A stretch of DNA of 64,000 nucleotides from Pseudomonas sp. GV071. GTDB lineage: Bacteria > Pseudomonadota > Gammaproteobacteria > Pseudomonadales > Pseudomonadaceae. Numbering within the stretch: position 1 is the stretch's first letter; each line of letters begins with the position of its first letter. Both the position numbers and the translations under genes were made by a program. The notes beneath the pieces are model-generated. The model was not told the DNA's origin and did not search any database. It saw only the letters and a program-made list of their open reading frames with translations. Shown here piece by piece: positions 62,417 through 64,000 of this stretch. The stretch is from assembly GCF_003050835.1 (NCBI RefSeq), contig NZ_QAOJ01000001.1, forward strand, positions 744,001-808,000, written 5' to 3'.

Positions 62417-64000
62417 TTAGGTGTTCCGGTCATCAGGTGGAGTGGTGTAGGTCAATCGTGGCAGTGCAAAGAAAAAGGTCGCGCCCTGGTCGATGCGGCC
62501 GTCGGCCCAGACCCGGCCGCCATGGCGTTCGATAATCCGCCGCACGCTGGCCAGGCCAATGCCGGTGCCTTCGAACTCTTCCATGCGGTGCAGGCGCTGG
62601 AACACGCCGAACAGTTTGTTGGCGTACTGCATGTCGAAGCCGACGCCGTTGTCGCGGATAAACACCACGGTTTCGTCGGCATCCTGGGTGGCGCCCATTT
62701 CGATGATCGTCTGCTCGCGGCGGCTGCTGTATTTGAGGGCGTTGCTCAGCAGGTTGCGCAGCACCATATGCAAAAAGGAGGCGTCTGCGACCACCACCGG
62801 CAGCGGCTGAATGCGCCACTCGACCTGGCGCTGGTCGTAGTCGGGGCGCATTTCTTCGCGAATCGAGCTGACCATGGCGTCGAGGTCGACATCCGACAGG
62901 TGCAGCGCCGAGCGGCCCATCTGCGAAAAACTCAGCAGGTTGTCCACCAGCACCCCGGCAAACCGCGCGGCCTCGCTGATATTCAGCAGAAAACGTTTGC
63001 CGCGCTCGCTCAGCTGTTCGCCTTCCAGCTCACCGAGCAGTTCGGTGTAACCGGCGATATGGCGCAGTGGCGCGCGCAAGTCGTGGGACACGCTGTAGGA
63101 GAACGATTCGAGCTCCTTGTTGCTCTCGCGCAACTCACCGGCCAGCGCGGCCATTTCCTCGGCCTTGCGCAGCACGATGCCGAGCACCGCGTTGCGCAGC
63201 TCCAGCGCGCCTTCACATTCCGCTGCTTCCCACGGCGCGCTGTAGCCTCGCACCACCTCGCGCCAGGTGTCGAAGCTGTGGCGGGGGGAGAGGGCGCCGC
63301 TGGCCTGGTCGAGCTGTTTGTTCGGCTGCCCGGCCCATTTCACCGTTTGCACCTGTTCCTGGCGGAACCAGATCAGGTAGTGCGCATGCAGCTTGGAAAT
63401 CGACACCGCCAGCACCCCGGCGCTGTGCGCGGCCAGCTCGGGCAACTGCGGTACGTCGCGGCCAATGTTGTCGCTGCTGAACAGCGGGCCACGCTCCTGG
63501 CTGCCGAGCCAGTGCGCCAGGGCGATGATCTGTTCGTCCGCCGGCGCAGCACCAACGCTCACGCAGGTATCAGCGGTAACCACCGCCGCGCCTTGCGCCT
63601 TGGCAAACGCCAGCACCACATCGGGCAGGTTGCGGAAACCGTCGGTGACGCTGTCGTAGTCGGCCATGCCGGCCAACAGGCGCACGATCAGGTGGCGCAG
63701 TTCGAGTTTGCGCTGGGCCTGTCGGCCGCTTTCAGTGGCGTCGATCTGCAGCGCCAGAATGCGCGCCAGCAACTCGCAGGTGGTGCGGGTCTTGTGGCTG
63801 AGCTGGCGCGGGTTGGCGTCGTGGCACGAGATCAGCCCCCAAAGGCGGTCGCGGACCACAATCGACACCGACATCGACGCCAGCGTGCCCATGTTGCGCA
63901 TGTACTGCAGGTGCACCGGCGATACGCTGCGCAAGGAGGCAAAACTGAGGTCTAGCGGTTGCTGGTCGAGCGGGCTGAGCTCGGGCACCATCGGCGAGGG
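62417..64000 (-). CDS. bphP: Bacteriophytochrome histidine kinase, C-terminal part (cut by window end)
   Basis: The frame is open to position 64000; 527 codons are visible. The part in view starts in the GAF domain (PELSPLDQQPLDLSFASLRSVSPVHLQYMRNMG), contains the chromophore-pocket histidines in SPVHLQY and ISCHDA, then the PHY domain with its tongue motif PRHSF (SPRHSFDTWRE), then HisKA (SVSHDLRAPLRH) and HATPase (NLLSNALKYS, DNGVGFD, GTGIGLA). The N-terminal PAS domain with the biliverdin-binding cysteine and the start codon are outside. No receiver is fused; the RR is encoded next door. It is a red/far-red light sensor kinase, by family. Confidence 0.95.
   Translation of the reverse strand, partial: PSPMVPELSPLDQQPLDLSFASLRSVSPVHLQYMRNMGTLASMSVSIVVRDRLWGLISCHDANPRQLSHKTRTTCELLARILALQIDATESGRQAQRKLELRHLIVRLLAGMADYDSVTDGFRNLPDVVLAFAKAQGAAVVTADTCVSVGAAPADEQIIALAHWLGSQERGPLFSSDNIGRDVPQLPELAAHSAGVLAVSISKLHAHYLIWFRQEQVQTVKWAGQPNKQLDQASGALSPRHSFDTWREVVRGYSAPWEAAECEGALELRNAVLGIVLRKAEEMAALAGELRESNKELESFSYSVSHDLRAPLRHIAGYTELLGELEGEQLSERGKRFLLNISEAARFAGVLVDNLLSFSQMGRSALHLSDVDLDAMVSSIREEMRPDYDQRQVEWRIQPLPVVVADASFLHMVLRNLLSNALKYSSRREQTIIEMGATQDADETVVFIRDNGVGFDMQYANKLFGVFQRLHRMEEFEGTGIGLASVRRIIERHGGRVWADGRIDQGATFFFALPRLTYTTPPDDRNT

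Noticed and set aside
59991..63955. Two long plus-strand open frames (645 and 676 residues) opposite the hybrid kinase, RR and bphP
   Set aside because: They mirror well-supported signalling genes on the other strand and have shadow-type composition with no domain motifs.
1..64000. CRISPR arrays, tRNA/rRNA genes, intact insertion sequences or prophage genes
   Set aside because: No regularly spaced repeats, cloverleaf sequences, transposase or phage structural genes were found when reading both strands.

Overview
This is a chromosomal window from a gamma-proteobacterium of the genus Pseudomonas, most likely a non-aeruginosa species of the fluorescens/putida type. The evidence is high GC with third-position GC bias, several Pseudomonas-style REP hairpins (GTAGGAGCGGCTT... 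arms), and Pseudomonas-type gene sets: plcP-agt1-cyaB, muxABC-opmB, tamAB, a FimV/HubP protein, and a bphO/bphP bacteriophytochrome locus. No rRNA, tRNA, CRISPR array or intact insertion sequence was seen. Gene names rest on motifs and remembered family sequences; no database search was run.

Layout. 0-6.7 kb: polyamine and amino-acid metabolism (end of an acetylpolyamine amidohydrolase gene, a PotF-like binding protein, a LysR regulator, a DUF1989 gene heading the 5-oxoprolinase genes pxpABC, and an AlkC-like DNA repair protein). 7-13.7 kb: a small ORF, DUF2804, a SlyA/MarR regulator, a FimV-like polar protein, a SelW-like (Rdx) protein, a DUF6515-like protein, an EamA exporter and CsaA. 13.8-18.1 kb: an AraC regulator divergent from plcP-agt1 (phosphate-starvation lipid remodelling, with a candidate Pho box), convergent with the adenylate cyclase gene cyaB. 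18.3-33.6 kb: housekeeping and accessory single genes (HD protein, Mpo1-like, AraC, TrkH, nitroreductase, periplasmic binding protein, autotransporter, TetR, O-methyltransferase, NhaA, LMW phosphatase, RidA/LysR pair, XthA, GNAT) and a decayed chemoreceptor tail. 33.6-49 kb: envelope biogenesis and efflux (tamA-tamB, tpx, muxA-muxB-muxC-opmB). 49-64 kb: a PLP dehydratase, a kaiC-kaiB-kaiB-hybrid kinase operon, a two-gene unit with toxin-like features, a GFA protein, arsRCH without an efflux gene, a CigR-like protein, and a bacteriophytochrome operon cut by the window end.

How the genes work together. Most operons are recognisable by ATGA overlaps (pxpA/B/C, plcP/agt1, tamA/B, muxA/B, muxC/opmB, kaiC/kaiB). 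The most unusual part is 50-64 kb. A KaiC-type double-ATPase, two different KaiB proteins and a PAS/receiver hybrid kinase are encoded as one overlapping unit with no kaiA. A few kilobases away on the other strand is a photoreceptor phosphorelay: bacteriophytochrome, single receiver, REC-PAS-PAS-HK-REC hybrid kinase, and a heme oxygenase that supplies biliverdin. Between them sits an unrecognised protein with a Ser/Thr-rich segment like a pore-forming hairpin, encoded 25 bp before a protein with a full set of DNase I-superfamily (EEP) motifs. These are the best candidates for undescribed biology here.
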